Origin: Chloroflexota bacterium
GTDB lineage: Bacteria > Chloroflexota > Dehalococcoidia > UBA2979
Assembly (NCBI GenBank): GCA_002710905.1
Contig: PAJB01000020.1
Coordinates: forward strand, 42,928 to 65,471
Direction: 5' to 3'
DNA: 22,544 bases
Of the stretch, positions 21,570-22,544 are shown in pieces. Made by a program: the position numbers and the translations under genes. Every line of letters begins with the position of its first letter. The first letter of the stretch is position 1. A model generated the notes under the pieces. It did no database searches. It worked only from the letters and a program-made list of their open reading frames with translations, and had not been told where the DNA came from.

Positions 21570-22544
21570 TTAAACGATTTTTTTATTGATTAGGTCTTGT
21601 ATGTCTTCGGAACTCAACCCTAACAGAGTACCTAGGATTTCTTCGTTGTGCATGCCTAACGTGGGTGCTCCCGGTACCTGCGGAAGAGCTTCGCCATCAA
21701 ATAACACAGGAAATCCCGAACCTATTCCTTCTACGGGAGAATCCATTCCAGCATGTAATAATTCACCTAATGAACCCCTGTTTGAAAAATGCTGATCATG
21801 CATGACCTCTTGAGCTGTTCTTACCGGACTGCAAGGGACGTCATGCTGTTCTAGCAAGCTCAACATTTCATCACGTGTCATATTTGATACTCTGCTTTGG
21901 ATTTCGTGCCTCGCTGATTCTACGTTATCAACTCTTTTTTGGAATTCATTATATCGGTCGTCATTTATCAAAGATTCGGCATCTAATGCCTTAGCAAGCC
22001 TGTTCCATTGATCATCGCTAGCAGCAGTGATTATGACTCCTCCATCAGAACCTTGGTATAACCCTGTTGGCCCACCTCTACTGTTATTACCAGTTCTGAG
22101 GGGAACTCCAGAATCCATGTCTTCTTCCAGATTTTCCATAAACATAAGAGCTGTCAAGGTATCCATCATGGAAACGTCTAGATATTTGCCTTCTCCAGTC
22201 AAATCTCTATTCCTCAGGGCTCCTAATATAGAATAACAAGCAAATATAGGAGTTACTAAATCTCCGATATAAAAGCCTACTCGTGTGGGATCTCCGTCTG
22301 GATCTCCATTAATGTCCATCAATCCACTCATGCCTTGAATTTGAGGGTCATGTGCAGGTTTAGCCGCGTAAGGTCCTGTTTGCCCGTAACCAGATATAGA
22401 ACAATATACTATTTGAGGATTCACTTTCGTTATGTCTTCATACCCCAGCCCGATTTTTTTTAATGAACCTGGAGCTAAATTTTCAAGCAATACGTCAGAT
22501 TGCTTGGCTAACTCTAAGAACATCTCTTTGCCTTTATCTGTTTT
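21570..22544 (-). CDS. Class III (CaiB/BaiF) CoA-transferase (partial, N-terminus off window)
   Basis: This enzyme moves CoA between carboxylic acids through enzyme-bound intermediates. About 325 codons are visible. The frame is open to the right edge (KTDKGKE before the first Met), and the usual first 70 or so residues are missing, so the Met at 22523 is internal. Family marks are ENLAPGSLKKIGLGYED, IVYCSISGYGQTGPYA and LDVSMMDTLTALM, whose second Asp corresponds to the catalytic Asp of formyl-CoA transferase. It is followed by the CitE-like lyase after 13 bases, as one operon. Confidence 0.93.
   Translation of the reverse strand, partial: KTDKGKEMFLELAKQSDVLLENLAPGSLKKIGLGYEDITKVNPQIVYCSISGYGQTGPYAAKPAHDPQIQGMSGLMDINGDPDGDPTRVGFYIGDLVTPIFACYSILGALRNRDLTGEGKYLDVSMMDTLTALMFMENLEEDMDSGVPLRTGNNSRGGPTGLYQGSDGGVIITAASDDQWNRLAKALDAESLINDDRYNEFQKRVDNVESARHEIQSRVSNMTRDEMLSLLEQHDVPCSPVRTAQEVMHDQHFSNRGSLGELLHAGMDSPVEGIGSGFPVLFDGEALPQVPGAPTLGMHNEEILGTLLGLSSEDIQDLINKKIV

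Overview
The window looks like a chromosomal segment of a low-GC, marine-type bacterium, most plausibly a SAR202-like member of the Chloroflexota. This is inferred from gene content, because no rRNA is present. The cues are three different luciferase-like (LLM) flavin monooxygenases within about 6.4 kb, a Cys-free carboxymuconolactone-decarboxylase-family protein, a class III CoA-transferase paired with a CitE-like lyase, a 2-oxopent-4-enoate hydratase homologue and an EthD-like barrel protein. Genes are tightly packed. No insertion sequence, prophage gene or CRISPR array was seen, and no stretch over 300 bases lacks a gene.

Layout. 1-2629 (minus strand): aconitase (C-terminus beyond the left edge), a 7Fe ferredoxin and an Lrp/AsnC regulator. 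2782-7525 (plus): tRNA-Ser(GCU), then miaB and nadA as one unit, then nadC with its own candidate promoter followed by a carboxymuconolactone-decarboxylase-family protein and a DinB-family protein. 7540-8542 (minus): a translation-linked unit read rpsU, fmdB-like, dtd. 8707-11829 (plus): a GT4 glycosyltransferase, an alpha/beta hydrolase and a large LLM oxidoreductase. 11822-14444 (minus): response regulator, membrane histidine kinase and a surface lipoprotein with two Ig-like repeats, almost without gaps. 14600-15871 (plus): an F420-type LLM oxidoreductase and a cupin. 15873-18520 (minus): a YtkA/FixH-like membrane-anchored protein, a CtaG-family membrane protein, a doubtful small ORF and an SsuD-like LLM monooxygenase. 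18595-19597 (minus): a DUF378 membrane protein and a tandem dimeric-barrel protein. 19825-20604 (plus): an MhpD-type hydratase, ending at a strong bidirectional terminator. 20648-22544 (minus): a class III CoA-transferase (N-terminus beyond the right edge) followed by a CitE-like lyase.

How the genes fit together. Housekeeping genes (TCA cycle, NAD synthesis, tRNA modification, translation quality control, oxidase assembly) are interleaved with catabolic genes suited to oxidising and cleaving unusual organic molecules: flavin monooxygenases, a hydrolase, a cupin, a hydratase, and CoA activation followed by C-C lyase cleavage. The most distinctive unit is the two-component system fused at operon level to a surface lipoprotein. 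Other points of interest are a probably leaderless miaB start right behind a tRNA gene, a 17-bp hairpin abutting the ribosome-binding site of the CtaG operon, and a protein built from two copies of one domain at an exact 112-residue period with 18 identical bases retained between the copies.
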